DNA of 64,000 nt. It comes from an uncultured Bacillota bacterium (GTDB taxonomy: Bacteria; Bacillota; Clostridia; Peptostreptococcales; Anaerovoracaceae). The first letter of the stretch is position 1. Each line of letters begins with the position of its first letter. The position numbers were made by a program, and so were the translations under genes. Location of the stretch: assembly GCA_949287095.1 (NCBI GenBank), contig CASEFA010000007.1:1-64000 (forward strand), in the 5' to 3' direction. The notes under the pieces are model-generated. The model was not told where the DNA came from and did not search any database. It saw only the letters and a program-made list of their open reading frames with translations. Positions 35,556-45,028 of the stretch are shown here, one piece after another.

Positions 35556-37001
35556 CTACATCGGTCCGTAATTCATCATGTCTGCGATGACCAGGAAAAC
35601 GGCTCCCATCAGAGTCCATACTATCATGAGCGGACAGACGAACTTTATCCACTTCTCATACGGAACTTTGGACACTGCAAGGTATGACATAAGTACCGAA
35701 GATGTAGGTATGAACGAATTGCTGAAACCGTCACCGAACTGGAAGCACAGAACTGACGTCTGTCTGGTTATTCCTACAATGTCTGCAAGCGGAATCATTA
35801 TAGGCATTATCGTTGCAGCCTGTCCGGTAGACGACGGTATTATAAAGCTTACTATAATCTGAACCACATACATTCCGAGCACGGCAATTCCCGTAGGCAG
35901 GGCGAGCACTATGCTGCTCAGACTATGTATAATGGTATCCATAATCTGTCCGTCCTCCATCATGATAACTATGGCTTTTGCAAAACCGGTTATCAATGCG
36001 CCATACGTGAGAGCGGCGGCTCCGGAAACGAAGTTGGATGCTATGCCGTTAGGGCCCAGACGTCCTATAAATCCGCATATAATGCCTACTCCAACGAATA
36101 TTCCGGCCATTTCATCCAGATACCATCCCAGCTTGAATACGCCGAATATCATAAGTCCTATTCCGCCAATCAGCACAAGCAGTACAATTCCGTCTCTGGC
36201 TGTCATGCGCTCAAGCTTGGAAACATCCACATCCTCTCTCTCTGTCTCACATCTGCAATCTTTTACTATGCTGAGAGAAGGGTCTGCTTTTACTCTGGCG
36301 GCATACCTTCCTATGTATATCACAGTCACGATAAACATGAGAACAAATATTACAAGTCTGTATGTTATACCCGAATACGGAGGCAGTTCTGCAATGGACT
36401 GGGCAATATTGGTTGAGAACGGGTTTAGGAACCCTGCATTAAACCCTACCGCTGCTCCCAGTGTAACGGCCGCAAGTCCGGTGAGAGCATCATACCCTAT
36501 GGCATGAGCTACTGCAACTCCTATAGGTGCAAATATAACCAGCTCATCGGAAGCTCCAAATGTTGCGCCAAAAATACCGAATATGAATGCAAATACAGGT
36601 ATGAACAGCTTGTCTATGAATCTCTTATTGGCAAGGGAACCTATGCCCCTTTCTATGGCTCCCGTAGCATTGATAATTTCCATTACACCGCCGATTATAA
36701 ATACGAAGAATATTATATCTCCGGCGCTCTGCATACCTTTGGTAAAGGAAGTCAGTATATCAAGAACGGAAACCGGGCTGTTTTCAACATATGTGAATGA
36801 TTCCGGATTTACAACTTCTCTGTCTCCCAGATTCGGATCTATGATTCTCTCATATGTTCCCGACGGAATTATGTACGTGAGAATCGCCATTATAATTACG
36901 CATATGGACACAATCACATATGTGTCTGGTACTGAAAATCGCTTCCGGGCTCCAAGCGTATTATCAGGCTGCATGTTTTTTGTACGTTCCTTCTTTTTCA
37001 T
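35556..37001 (-). CDS. YfcC-family membrane carrier
   Basis: 481 residues with about 11-12 hydrophobic helices, beginning after a short basic N-terminus. Family signatures are YIIPSGTYER, GATFGASDELVIFAPI, NAGFLNPFSTNIAQ, SFIIPSSTGQAATIMP and FGDGFSNSFIPTSS. The family groups with C4-dicarboxylate and basic-amino-acid carriers. The re-entrant Ser/Gly/Asn loops suggest an ion-coupled carboxylate or amino-acid transporter. It is co-transcribed with the UROD protein, so the cargo may be its substrate. Confidence 0.85.
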   Translation of the reverse strand: MKKKERTKNMQPDNTLGARKRFSVPDTYVIVSICVIIMAILTYIIPSGTYERIIDPNLGDREVVNPESFTYVENSPVSVLDILTSFTKGMQSAGDIIFFVFIIGGVMEIINATGAIERGIGSLANKRFIDKLFIPVFAFIFGIFGATFGASDELVIFAPIGVAVAHAIGYDALTGLAAVTLGAAVGFNAGFLNPFSTNIAQSIAELPPYSGITYRLVIFVLMFIVTVIYIGRYAARVKADPSLSIVKDCRCETEREDVDVSKLERMTARDGIVLLVLIGGIGLMIFGVFKLGWYLDEMAGIFVGVGIICGFIGRLGPNGIASNFVSGAAALTYGALITGFAKAIVIMMEDGQIMDTIIHSLSSIVLALPTGIAVLGMYVVQIIVSFIIPSSTGQAATIMPIMIPLADIVGITRQTSVLCFQFGDGFSNSFIPTSSVLMSYLAVSKVPYEKWIKFVCPLMIVWTLMGAVFLVIADMMNYGPM

Positions 37002-37120
37002 TTAGACAGCTCCTTTCGTGAAGAAAACTACTTTACCGTGATAAAGCCCAATAACAATTATGCATCAATATCCGGGTAATTTCCACCTAATTTTTTATTT
37101 TTATGCAAAAAATATATTTT

Positions 37121-38899
37121 TTATTTGTTTTTAGTGTCCTCTTTAATTTTCCTGTAAAGGGTTGCTATGCCTATTCCCAGAGCTCTGGCCGCCTGTTCCT
37201 TTCCCTCCAGATCGTTTCCGTATATGCTTATAGCCTTTCTAATCTCTCTGCGCTCAAGGTCCCTGAGTCTGGTCACCCCTTCGTCACGATGTATATCTTT
37301 GCAGCCATTTCTTATCTTCTGTGGAAGATTGTCCGGTTCTATTATTCCGCTTTCGGATATATTTGCGGCAAACTCTATGGCATTCTGAAGTTCCCTCACA
37401 TTTCCGGGCCAGCTGTAAGCCTCGAGAATCTCCATAGCCTTCTGATTTATTCCGACTATCCTTTTGCCCATGTTCTTCCCACATGTTTTAAGGAAATAGT
37501 CTGTAAGAGCGCGAATGTCCGGCTTTCTCTCCCTTAAAGGCGGAATATGCAGCGGGGCAACGCTTATGCGATAATATAAATCCTCACGGAATTCTCCGTT
37601 TATCATCATTTTTTCCAGATCTCTGTTAGTCGCCGCAATTATTCTGATATCTACGTCAGTCTCCGCACTGCCTCCGACTTTACAGATTTTCTTTTCCTGA
37701 AGGGCCCGCAAAAGTTTTGGCTGAAGGTGAAGCGGAAGCTCGCCTATTTCATCGAGAAAAAGTGTTCCTCCGTCGGCAAGCTGGAACTTGCCGGGTCTTC
37801 CGCCTCTGGCCGATCCGGTGAACGCACCGTCTTCATATCCGAACAGCTCACTCTCCAGCAGATTGTCCGGAATTGCCGCACAGTTGACGACAACAAAATT
37901 CCTGTCTCTTCTGCTGCCTGCATTATGAATTGCCCTGGCAAACAGTTCTTTTCCCGTACCGCTCTCTCCCAGCAGAAGTATGGTGGAATTTGATTCGGCA
38001 AACTTCATAGCTCTGTACCTGGTTTCCTCCATAACGTGTCCGGTTCCGATTATATCATCGAAATAAACATCGGTACTCCCTCCTGAAATACCGTGATATT
38101 CACTGAGGTAACTGTCCATTCTCCTGAAGTATATTACGGCTCCTGCATAGTCGGTTCCGACAGACTGTTTATTTATGGTTACATATACGTATATTCTTCC
38201 GGCGTCTGTCTGAATCTGCACATCGTTGGATATGTGAGCGCTGTCAGAAATGAACATGCTGTGGAACTGTTCATTTTCCCATAACGGCTTTATATCTCTT
38301 ATATTCCCGCTGCTCTTCCCTGAAACTCTGAACATCTGCCTGAAGTTCTTATTCGTATGTATTACAGCGCCTCCGCTGTCTATGCTGCATACCGCCATAT
38401 CTATGTGCTCTATTATGTCGGTCAGCCGGTATTTTTCCAGTGTCAGTACGTTATTAAGATTCTGTTCTTCTTCCTTGCTCGATATAAGTTCTGACATTCT
38501 TCCGAGAAACTCATTCAGAAATCTGGCTTCCTCGCTTTTTCCGTCAAAATTCTTTTCCGGAGAATACAGTCCTATTGCGCCAAGCACTCTGCCTCTGTTC
38601 AGAATCGGATATGATATTATGGAATTTATATCACATTGCATTCTCTTTTTACATGTCCTGCAGCTTACAACCGTATCCTTTACATTTTCGCGAATGAGAA
38701 CGTTCCCGGTTTTCATGGAATCCAGGAGCATCGACTTCTCTGTTACGGGATATACCTCAAAGTCTGCAGTTTCCTCGTATATACTGTCGCCGAGAACCAT
38801 ACCCTTTTCGTTGCATATCACTACTTCCTTTCTGAGAACGCTGGAAATAATTCTGGCTGTCATATGTATATACTCTCTCATTCCGGAAATACCTGCCAT
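37121..38899 (-). CDS. Sigma-54-dependent activator, CdsR/PrdR-like
   Basis: 592 residues. The N-terminal part has a GAF-like region with CxxCxxxxxC ([10 protein letters not shown]), which may sense metal or redox state. A PAS domain follows ([21 protein letters not shown]). The AAA+ domain has Walker [13 protein letters not shown], the sigma-54-contacting loop GAFTGS, Walker B GTLFLDEI and the R-finger REDLYYRI. The C-terminus is a Fis-type helix-turn-helix. Next to it is a cysteine desulfidase with a -24/-12 promoter, matching the CdsR-cdsB arrangement described in Clostridioides difficile. Confidence 0.9.
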   Translation of the reverse strand: MAGISGMREYIHMTARIISSVLRKEVVICNEKGMVLGDSIYEETADFEVYPVTEKSMLLDSMKTGNVLIRENVKDTVVSCRTCKKRMQCDINSIISYPILNRGRVLGAIGLYSPEKNFDGKSEEARFLNEFLGRMSELISSKEEEQNLNNVLTLEKYRLTDIIEHIDMAVCSIDSGGAVIHTNKNFRQMFRVSGKSSGNIRDIKPLWENEQFHSMFISDSAHISNDVQIQTDAGRIYVYVTINKQSVGTDYAGAVIYFRRMDSYLSEYHGISGGSTDVYFDDIIGTGHVMEETRYRAMKFAESNSTILLLGESGTGKELFARAIHNAGSRRDRNFVVVNCAAIPDNLLESELFGYEDGAFTGSARGGRPGKFQLADGGTLFLDEIGELPLHLQPKLLRALQEKKICKVGGSAETDVDIRIIAATNRDLEKMMINGEFREDLYYRISVAPLHIPPLRERKPDIRALTDYFLKTCGKNMGKRIVGINQKAMEILEAYSWPGNVRELQNAIEFAANISESGIIEPDNLPQKIRNGCKDIHRDEGVTRLRDLERREIRKAISIYGNDLEGKEQAARALGIGIATLYRKIKEDTKNK

Positions 38900-38930
38900 A
38901 AACTTACCTCCTCCAAATAAAATGATATCG

Positions 38931-38945
38931 TTATCAAAATGATAA
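38931..38945. promoter_or_regulatory. Palindromic activator site in the activator's own upstream region
   Basis: TTATCAAAATGATAA is a perfect 6-3-6 inverted repeat, 31 bp before the activator start codon and downstream of a TAGAAT -10-like box. It is identical to the two sites before the desulfidase gene, so the activator may limit its own synthesis. Confidence 0.7.
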
Positions 38946-39006
38946 TTCAGCTCATTCTATCACAGAATCTCCGGATTTTCTACAGAGGACATTCCTAAAC
39001 ACTCTT

Positions 39007-40257
39007 TTATTCCGTCATCATATGAAGTATTTCCGTATCGGTGTTCTTCATTCCGTCACGGCCAAGTCTCCATACGTTTCTTATCACCCCTTCCGCACCT
39101 CCGTCTACGATTCCGTCCCCGTCAGAAAAGCATATGCCTTCACAAGCCATATCCACGGCCAGTTCCGCAGAATCGAGGGAAGAAGCAATCTTTGCTGCAC
39201 ATGATGCCTTTGCACCGTCACACACTATCCCTGACGTATTGGCTAAAACATTGATAATTGTACGAGAAACTCCATCAAAACTTCCGTCTCTCATGTAGCA
39301 TATCCCCGAAGCTGCTCCGCAGGCTGCGCTTACAGCTCCGCAGAAAGCCGACAGTCTGCCTATTCCGCGTTTTATATATATGGAAATGAGATTGCTTAAT
39401 GTGAGGGCTCTCATAAGCACTTCATCATCAGCTCCAACACTCCCGGCATATATTACCAGCGGCACGCTGACGGTTATCCCCTGATTGCCGCTTCCGGAGT
39501 TTATCACAACTGGAAGTTCGCATCCTCCCATTCTGGCATCAGAGCCTGCAGCTGTATATGACTTTATGGTATTCCACACGTCATCACAGTTCTTCCTGGA
39601 AAAAATCCGCCCTATCTGTGCGCCATATGCGTTCCTCAGTCCCTCCTCGGCAGCTGCCATATTGCATTCAATCTGTCGCTCCAGGACAGGTCTTACAGCC
39701 GACAGGTCTCCTTCATCGGCAAAAGTGAAAATTCCCTCTAAATCAATTTCCCCGCAATTATCATCGGATTCTTCAGCCGATACACATTCCTTCTTAAAAA
39801 CAACTTCGCCGTTTTTCCGTATCTCAATTATTTCTTTATGCCCTCCGGATATCGTCACTTCTGCACTTTGTCCCGCTTTTTCCGCAGTAACTCGGACAAA
39901 AAGCCTTTCTTCAGAATCGGAGAGCTTTACACTGCATACGCGCCTGTCCGCAATTTCTTTCAGCGAGCAGACGTTTTCCTTTGTAAGAGAATCCAGAACT
40001 TCCAGTTCCTTCGCAGGATCCCCGAAAAAGGCACCTGCCACAGCCGCCGTTTCTATTCCCTTCATTCCGCCGGTTCCGGGAACGACAACACCTTTTACGT
40101 TTTTTATAATATTCCCGCTGCATTCAGCTGTAAGCTTTCCCGGCCTCTCGCCCAGCACTTCGGCTGCTTTTGCGGCACAATAGGCCACGGTGACAGGCTC
40201 GGTACATCCCATGGCCGGAATCAGCTCCTCAATCAACAGTTTTTCATATACATTCAT
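39007..40257 (-). CDS. cdsB: L-cysteine desulfidase (serine-dehydratase alpha/UPF0597 family)
   Basis: 416 residues. The family splits L-cysteine into pyruvate, ammonia and sulfide with a [4Fe-4S] cluster. Candidate cluster or active-site residues are GCTEPVTVAY near the N-terminus, SGNIIKNVKGVVVPG, INSGSGNQGITVSVP, and the cysteines in SAFCGAVSAACGAASGICYM and ACEGICFSDGDG. The neighbouring CdsR-like activator and the sigma-54 promoter support a catabolic cysteine role. Some relatives act on serine or other amino acids. Confidence 0.85.
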   Translation of the reverse strand: MNVYEKLLIEELIPAMGCTEPVTVAYCAAKAAEVLGERPGKLTAECSGNIIKNVKGVVVPGTGGMKGIETAAVAGAFFGDPAKELEVLDSLTKENVCSLKEIADRRVCSVKLSDSEERLFVRVTAEKAGQSAEVTISGGHKEIIEIRKNGEVVFKKECVSAEESDDNCGEIDLEGIFTFADEGDLSAVRPVLERQIECNMAAAEEGLRNAYGAQIGRIFSRKNCDDVWNTIKSYTAAGSDARMGGCELPVVINSGSGNQGITVSVPLVIYAGSVGADDEVLMRALTLSNLISIYIKRGIGRLSAFCGAVSAACGAASGICYMRDGSFDGVSRTIINVLANTSGIVCDGAKASCAAKIASSLDSAELAVDMACEGICFSDGDGIVDGGAEGVIRNVWRLGRDGMKNTDTEILHMMTE

Positions 40258-40293
40258 TTAATCATTGCTCCTTCCATCTGTATAATCAGAATA

Positions 40294-40309
40294 AGCAACT
40301 TTCATACCA
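40294..40309 (-). promoter_or_regulatory. Sigma-54 (-24/-12) promoter of the cysteine desulfidase gene
   Basis: The minus strand reads TGGTATGAAAGTTGCT, with GG and GC exactly 10 bp apart and the TTGCT form of the -12 element. The expected start point is near 40284, leaving a leader of under 30 nt that holds GGAAGGAGC. Confidence 0.88.
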
Positions 40310-40348
40310 TCGTCATACCATTGTAATTTCAATGATTCTATTCGTAGT

Positions 40349-40395
40349 TTATCAAAATGATAATTATCGCGTTCCGTAGCTTATCATTTTGATAA
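40349..40395. promoter_or_regulatory. Two upstream activator sites for the sigma-54 activator
   Basis: TTATCAAAATGATAA (40349-40363) and TTATCATTTTGATAA (40381-40395) are perfect palindromes with centres 32 bp apart, about three helical turns. They sit roughly 73 and 105 bp before the expected start point, the normal range for sigma-54 enhancers. They also lie 110-155 bp before the divergent aminopeptidase gene. Confidence 0.82.
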
Positions 40396-40503
40396 TTTAT
40401 CTGCCGGCTTTATGCCCGGGCATATTTCTGATATTATATATTATATTTCTACACTTCAGCTTCAGGCTCATCGCGAGCTCTGATTTCACAGGAGGATAAA
40501 ATT

Positions 40504-41298
40504 ATGAAAGTTTACATCAGCGCAGACATCGAAGGATGCACGTTCATCACCGACTGGAAGGAAACGGAACAGGGCGAGGAGGAATACGCTCAGGGCCGCA
40601 AGATTATGACCAACGAGGTAGTCGCAGCCTGTGAAGGCGCCATTGCGGCCGGTGCAACGGAAATCGTCATCAAAGACGCTCATGACAGCGCGCTTAATCT
40701 CATACCGTACGCTTTTCCGGAAGAGGCAACGCTCATCCGAGGCTGGACCTGCACTCCCGAGTCCATGGTCGCCGGCATCGACGAGACATTTGACGCAGCG
40801 GTTTTCATAGGCTATCACAGCGGCGCAGGCTTTGACGGAAACCCTCTGGCCCATACCATGAACACCCAGAACAACTACGTTAAAATTAACGGCCGTCCGG
40901 CGGCGGAATTTGACCTTAACGCATACACCGCCGCATACTACGACGTTCCCGTTGTGTTTGTAAGCGGCGATGAGGAACTGTGCGAACACGCAAAAGAACT
41001 GGTTCCGGAGATTACTGCGGTAGGTGTGAAGAAAGGCGTAGGCGAGGCCACGTTCAGCATGAATCTGAACAAAGCCTGCCGCCTGATAAAGGAAGGCGTC
41101 GCATCCGCCCTTAAAAACACCGACGCCTGCAAAATAAAGTCACCTGACAGCTTCGAGATGGAAATAAGCTTCAAGGATCCGGTGAAAGCGCTTCGCGGCT
41201 CCTTCTATCCGGGCGCAAAACAGCTTGATCCACGCACCGTGACTTACACCGGCAGGGACATACAGGATATGATGACCGCGAGAATGTTTATGCTGTAG
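40504..41298 (+). CDS. M55 D-aminopeptidase (DppA family)
   Basis: 264 residues. The zinc-site signature MKVYISADIEGCTFITDW opens the protein, with further ligands in IVIKDAHDSALN and FIGYHSGAG. DppA-type enzymes form decamers and release D-alanine from D-Ala peptides, feeding amino acids from peptidoglycan fragments to catabolism. CACAGGAGG precedes the ATG. It is divergent from the desulfidase gene, sharing the 246-bp control region. Confidence 0.9.
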   Translation: MKVYISADIEGCTFITDWKETEQGEEEYAQGRKIMTNEVVAACEGAIAAGATEIVIKDAHDSALNLIPYAFPEEATLIRGWTCTPESMVAGIDETFDAAVFIGYHSGAGFDGNPLAHTMNTQNNYVKINGRPAAEFDLNAYTAAYYDVPVVFVSGDEELCEHAKELVPEITAVGVKKGVGEATFSMNLNKACRLIKEGVASALKNTDACKIKSPDSFEMEISFKDPVKALRGSFYPGAKQLDPRTVTYTGRDIQDMMTARMFML

Positions 41299-41352
41299 GA
41301 AAAATAAAGAGCATATATCAGGTTTAAACTAAAGGGCTTTCGGTTTCGCTTC

Positions 41353-41564
41353 GCTTCGACAAAGACGTCTGTTTTCGGCGGTTTTGTCGAAGCTTTTTCG
41401 GCTTTTAAGGCTGTGTTTACAAGTTCTGCCGAAGTTTCAACGTTAAAAACCTGCATGATTCGCTTGATTTTTCGGCAGATTTCCTTTTCTCGTCAAAAAT
41501 GTCGAAAAAGCCTTCGACATTTTCCCGGAAAACCCGTTTTATTGTCGAAGACTTCCTTAAATCT
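41353..41564. repeat. Dispersed ~212-bp noncoding repeat, copy 1 (TGTCGAA words)
   Basis: It aligns end to end with 62054-62266, with identical blocks of up to about 35 bp separated by diverged parts. Inside, TGTCGAA or its complement occurs at 41355, 41385, 41500, 41513 and 41543, and TGCCGAA variants at 41427 and 41471. TGNCGAA is the known Spo0A-box consensus. Substitutions between the copies fall in all codon positions, so short frames across it are not coding. One end abuts the broken MFS gene. Confidence 0.85.
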
Positions 41565-41571
41565 AGTATTG

Positions 41572-42042
41572 TCACTGTTTTGAAGATGAAACAGAGCCCG
41601 CAACCAGTCCCGGCGAATTGAGCAGGAACGGCTGAGCTACCGCAAATCCCACCGTCGCGACGAGAACTGCCGTATAGCTGTCGCCGAATACTCCGCGGAC
41701 GATGGCGCATATTCCCGTAAGCACCACGCCGAAGCCGATGGCTTCCTTGAATCCGTATTTCTCAAAGGCTGCCATTACGGGTATGGACAGGACTATCATT
41801 CCCGCCATAAATATGATGGACAAAAGGCTGATGGCATTTTCCCCTTCCTGTGCATCTGTAAAGCCGTAATACTGCCACGCCTGAGTGGTAATTGAAAAGA
41901 ATGTGGTCCACATAAGCTGAATCACAGCGGTGGACAGCCCGTATATCGCAAGGACTACTCATCGATAGGAATAGACGCGGTAAGCGCCTTCAGAGTCAAT
42001 ATTTTTCGTTTCCGACTGCTCTCCTTTCCTTGCCGATCCCAA
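41572..42042 (-). pseudogene. MFS transporter remnant: internal stop and lost 3' end
   Basis: A TTG start after GGAGGG gives 27 codons ending in RVYSYR. A TGA at 41959-41961 follows, where relatives would have Trp (TGG). The same frame then continues VVLAIYGLSTAVIQLMWTTFF and about four membrane helices (SIIFMAGMIVLSIPVMAAF, GFAVAQPFLLNSPGLVAG). It stops about 10 bp from the dispersed repeat, leaving roughly a third of a normal 400-residue carrier. A functional protein is unlikely. Confidence 0.8.
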
Positions 42043-42186
42043 AAACGTCCCTCCGAGAATAATTCTACTCCCGTCTTGCGGCGCGGGTCAACAGGTTAGG
42101 CACGTCTATTCACTAATTTTTAAGAAATTTAAGTTTATTAGACTATAGTCCAGTTAATTCAGTGTATACAACTTAACGTCTTTAGA

Positions 42187-43608
42187 TTACCTGCCTGCAG
42201 TCCTCGCCGCGGCAGTCTCCAAATCTCCGAAATCTCCCAGATCGCGTATGTCCACGGCAGAACAGTCCACATATTCTCCCGTGAAGCTCTCCTGCTCGCT
42301 TATCGTGGCCGGTAGCTCTCCGGCAAGCTGTTTTTCTATGCTCTCTGCCCGCAGCATGCACACTTCATAGAGGGTGTCTGCCGCAAGGTGAAAATCATCG
42401 CTGGAACAGAAGGCTGTAGGATCACTTTCCACGCGAGGGGCTATCAGGGATTCCGCATCCCGTAAAGTCTTCTCAAACTCTCCGCTGAAAAAGTATTCGG
42501 AGAGAAATTCACTGAACAGCTCGTGGTATCGCCGGAAATTTTCATTGTCCTTCATCAGGTTGTGGTAGAGCGGTCTGTTAAGCATCACATCACCTTCAGC
42601 AGGCGTGTCCACGGGCCAGTTTATGAGAACCTCCGTGTCCCTTATCGGTTCAGACATTCCTAAGGCATAGGTTCCGAAAGCCAGATTGTAATCCCACGGC
42701 AGAATGGTCAGAATTCCGTCTTTTTCGTAGAGAAAGTAATTGTGACCCGTATGCCCCGCATAGCTGTCCCAGTTCATGACAAATACCGATACAACGAAAT
42801 ACCGCAGTGTCTGTTCTGTATCCACGGCTCTTTCGATATTCTCACCGGAATCGAGGATCTCAAGAGCCTTGATGACTCTCATTCTGTCGCCCTTATCTGT
42901 TTTGAACTTTGCGTTTTCGAATATACCCGGATACAGCTTCTCATCGGCTCCAAGATATTTTAAGGCTATATCTCCGTTTTCATCTTCCAAAGATCTGTAG
43001 TCAGGCTTGTACAGCTGTCCGTGATTTCTTCCGAAATTTCTCCGGACAAAGGCCTCTTCAGGCTCCTCCACAGCGAGAAACAGCCCCCACGGCTCCCCGT
43101 TTACGAAAACGTCTGTGAAGCTGCAGAGAGGCGAGGCCACGCCCATGAAATCCATCATATCGTAGGCCATGTATGTTTTAAGGTAGCTGTTGTCCTGAAA
43201 CGAAGCATCCAGAGAGAATTTGTCCAGTCCGTAGTAATTTCCTCCGTCCGTAAAATGGTCGAACTCCAGTTTCAGGCTGTATCTTGAGAGGCCGTATTCC
43301 TCCGTAAGACTTAAAGAATTATTGCCCTTGGCTCTGAGTCCCACATTCTCGAACCTTTCCCCGTCTATTTCAACGGCGCAGCTCGTATATTTCTCCTCCG
43401 GAGCCTCTTCGAGAAATTCTTCCCAGTCGTCGCAGAGAATGTTTACGGTGTGAACCCTGCTGTCGTCAAAAAGCCTGTAGGAGTATCCCGGATTTTCTGA
43501 CGCCCGCTGGATTCCCATGTCTCCCCCGAAATAAAGGACAACCGTTATCAGAATCGCCGCTGCTGCCGCACATATGCAGATTTTGTCGATGTGTCTGTGT
43601 TTTATCAA
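42187..43608 (-). CDS. CotH-family protein kinase-like protein, membrane anchored
   Basis: 473 residues. An N-terminal hydrophobic segment (about residues 11-29) anchors or exports it, so the domain is extracytoplasmic. CotH proteins have a kinase-like fold and phosphorylate Ser in spore-coat proteins in Bacillus. Recognisable family stretches are LRAKGNNSLSL, the YGLDKFSLDASFQDNSYLK block, NWDSYAGHTGHNYFLYE and ILPWDYNLAFG with the metal-binding Asp. It is the last gene of the SigI cluster, 28 bp after the DUF4956 gene. The partner substrate is unknown; see findings. Confidence 0.87.
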   Translation of the reverse strand: MIKHRHIDKICICAAAAAILITVVLYFGGDMGIQRASENPGYSYRLFDDSRVHTVNILCDDWEEFLEEAPEEKYTSCAVEIDGERFENVGLRAKGNNSLSLTEEYGLSRYSLKLEFDHFTDGGNYYGLDKFSLDASFQDNSYLKTYMAYDMMDFMGVASPLCSFTDVFVNGEPWGLFLAVEEPEEAFVRRNFGRNHGQLYKPDYRSLEDENGDIALKYLGADEKLYPGIFENAKFKTDKGDRMRVIKALEILDSGENIERAVDTEQTLRYFVVSVFVMNWDSYAGHTGHNYFLYEKDGILTILPWDYNLAFGTYALGMSEPIRDTEVLINWPVDTPAEGDVMLNRPLYHNLMKDNENFRRYHELFSEFLSEYFFSGEFEKTLRDAESLIAPRVESDPTAFCSSDDFHLAADTLYEVCMLRAESIEKQLAGELPATISEQESFTGEYVDCSAVDIRDLGDFGDLETAAARTAGR

Positions 43609-43636
43609 TTTACATCACCTGCGCCTGCAGAAGTCG

Positions 43637-44308
43637 TTAAACCATGTAATCTCCGTTGTACGACACCAGCACCACACGTGATACTCCGTCCGTTTTCTGA
43701 AGCTCATTCACGAAGGAACTGTCGTCGTCAATCAGCCTGACCTCATAGTTAAGCTCTATGATTCCGTCAGACACGCTTTTGCTCTTCAGGTTCATCTTCT
43801 TCACCCGATTTTTTATATACTCTTTGGTCTCCGTCTCCCTTCTCTCGTCCTCACAGTGGATTATGAGAATGTACGGAGTATCCGGGGTTTTTTTCGATGC
43901 GAGCAAAAGCAGCACGATTCCTATGAAAATGCTCCCAAAAACCGCAAGGGGGATGAGCCCTGCAGCCAGCACTATTCCCACCGCTATGCTCCAGAAGAGA
44001 AACAGTATGTCCACCGGTTCTTTTATTGCAGCGCGAAACCTCACTATGGAAAGAGCTCCAACCATACCGAGGGACAGAACCACATTACTTGCTACAGTCA
44101 TAATAAGCATGGTCGTTATGAGAGCAAGTCCTATCAGCGTCACGCCAAATCCTGGAGAATACATTACGCCGCTGTATGTTTTCCTGTAGATAAAGAAAAT
44201 GTAAAGACCCAGAAGAAATGCCAGGGCAAGCGCCGTTACCATATCAAGCATCGATACGGCAGTCATATTCTCCATAAATTCCGATTTAAATATGTCGCGA
44301 AAGGTCAT
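43637..44308 (-). CDS. DUF4956 membrane protein
   Basis: 223 residues. There are about four hydrophobic helices in the first 135 residues (MVTALALAFLLGLYIFFIY, ALSIVRFRAAIKEPVDILFLF) and a soluble C-terminal domain of about 85 residues ending in VSRVVLVSYNGDYMV. The RFRAAIKEPVDI stretch is the conserved core of DUF4956. The family regularly neighbours VTC-domain and CotH genes, as here. Its role is unknown; a membrane platform for the VTC enzyme is one idea. Confidence 0.87.
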   Translation of the reverse strand: MTFRDIFKSEFMENMTAVSMLDMVTALALAFLLGLYIFFIYRKTYSGVMYSPGFGVTLIGLALITTMLIMTVASNVVLSLGMVGALSIVRFRAAIKEPVDILFLFWSIAVGIVLAAGLIPLAVFGSIFIGIVLLLLASKKTPDTPYILIIHCEDERRETETKEYIKNRVKKMNLKSKSVSDGIIELNYEVRLIDDDSSFVNELQKTDGVSRVVLVSYNGDYMV

Positions 44309-44329
44309 ACCGGCCCTCCTCCTTAATTT

Positions 44330-45028
44330 TTAATCAAACCGCCTGCAAAGGGCGTACTTCGAACATGCAGATGCTCTTCTTCCCGGAACCTGAACCGCCA
44401 TTGCTGCTATTTCCGGAAGAAATCTGTCATATTTCACTTCCAGCACCGTTATACCATCCATCACCGGCATTCTGAATACGTCTGGATTCAGAAAGTCCGT
44501 CGAGCCCAGACTTGTTCTTACATCTCTGTCCAGCGTGATTCTCACGTTCCCCGGCGCATATACAAAGGCCTCCCGGCTGTATGAGACAACCGTCTTTGGC
44601 GCCAGTCCTTCACCGTTCATCTTCGAGTAGAGTTCCTCCAGAAGATGCTTTCCGCTGTCAAGCATGAAGCTGATATCTCCTGACAGTATTCTCTCTGCTT
44701 CATCCGGTCTAAGGACAACGCTCAGCTTTTCCGAAAGCCCGTTTATCTTCGATTTCTTTTCCAGTTTTATAAACGTCGGATTGTCCCCATAGTACCTGAT
44801 TCTGAACTTCTCTCTTCTGCTGATTCCGCTTAGCTTATCCCGGAGCGCATCGTCGTAGGGTGTGTCAAAATACAGACTGGTAACACGGTAACTGCCGTCC
44901 GTTCCGCAATGGCTGTCTCTTTCAAAGAGTTTTCTCAACCTTTGGGAAAGCACCAAATCTTCCCTCAGGTTGATCCGGTGCTTAAGTTCATGTCTCAGTT
45001 TCGTGCTGTTATTATTGTTAGTCGTCAT
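44330..45028 (-). CDS. VTC-domain polyphosphate polymerase-like protein
   Basis: 232 residues. The VTC domain is a tunnel-shaped triphosphate-tunnel fold; in yeast it makes polyphosphate from ATP. Basic and acidic tunnel residues are visible in LRHELKHRI, SLYFDTPYDDALRDKL, KFRIRYYGDN, KLEKKSKINGLSEK and LEVKYDRFLPEI. ATG 45028 lies in the last codons of the lipoprotein gene (11-bp overlap). A frame extending further upstream is just the repeat region read in another phase. Bacterial activity is inferred from the fold. Confidence 0.87.
   Translation of the reverse strand: MTTNNNNSTKLRHELKHRINLREDLVLSQRLRKLFERDSHCGTDGSYRVTSLYFDTPYDDALRDKLSGISRREKFRIRYYGDNPTFIKLEKKSKINGLSEKLSVVLRPDEAERILSGDISFMLDSGKHLLEELYSKMNGEGLAPKTVVSYSREAFVYAPGNVRITLDRDVRTSLGSTDFLNPDVFRMPVMDGITVLEVKYDRFLPEIAAMAVQVPGRRASACSKYALCRRFD

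Noticed and set aside
37002-37120. Sigma-54 promoter before the YfcC carrier
   Set aside because: No GG-N10-GC element could be found there on the minus strand, despite the adjacent sigma-54 activator.
41244-41456. Small minus-strand protein shared by both copies of the dispersed repeat (also 61957-62157)
   Set aside because: The two versions differ mainly at amino-acid-changing positions, and the matching peptide part simply reflects the conserved DNA words.
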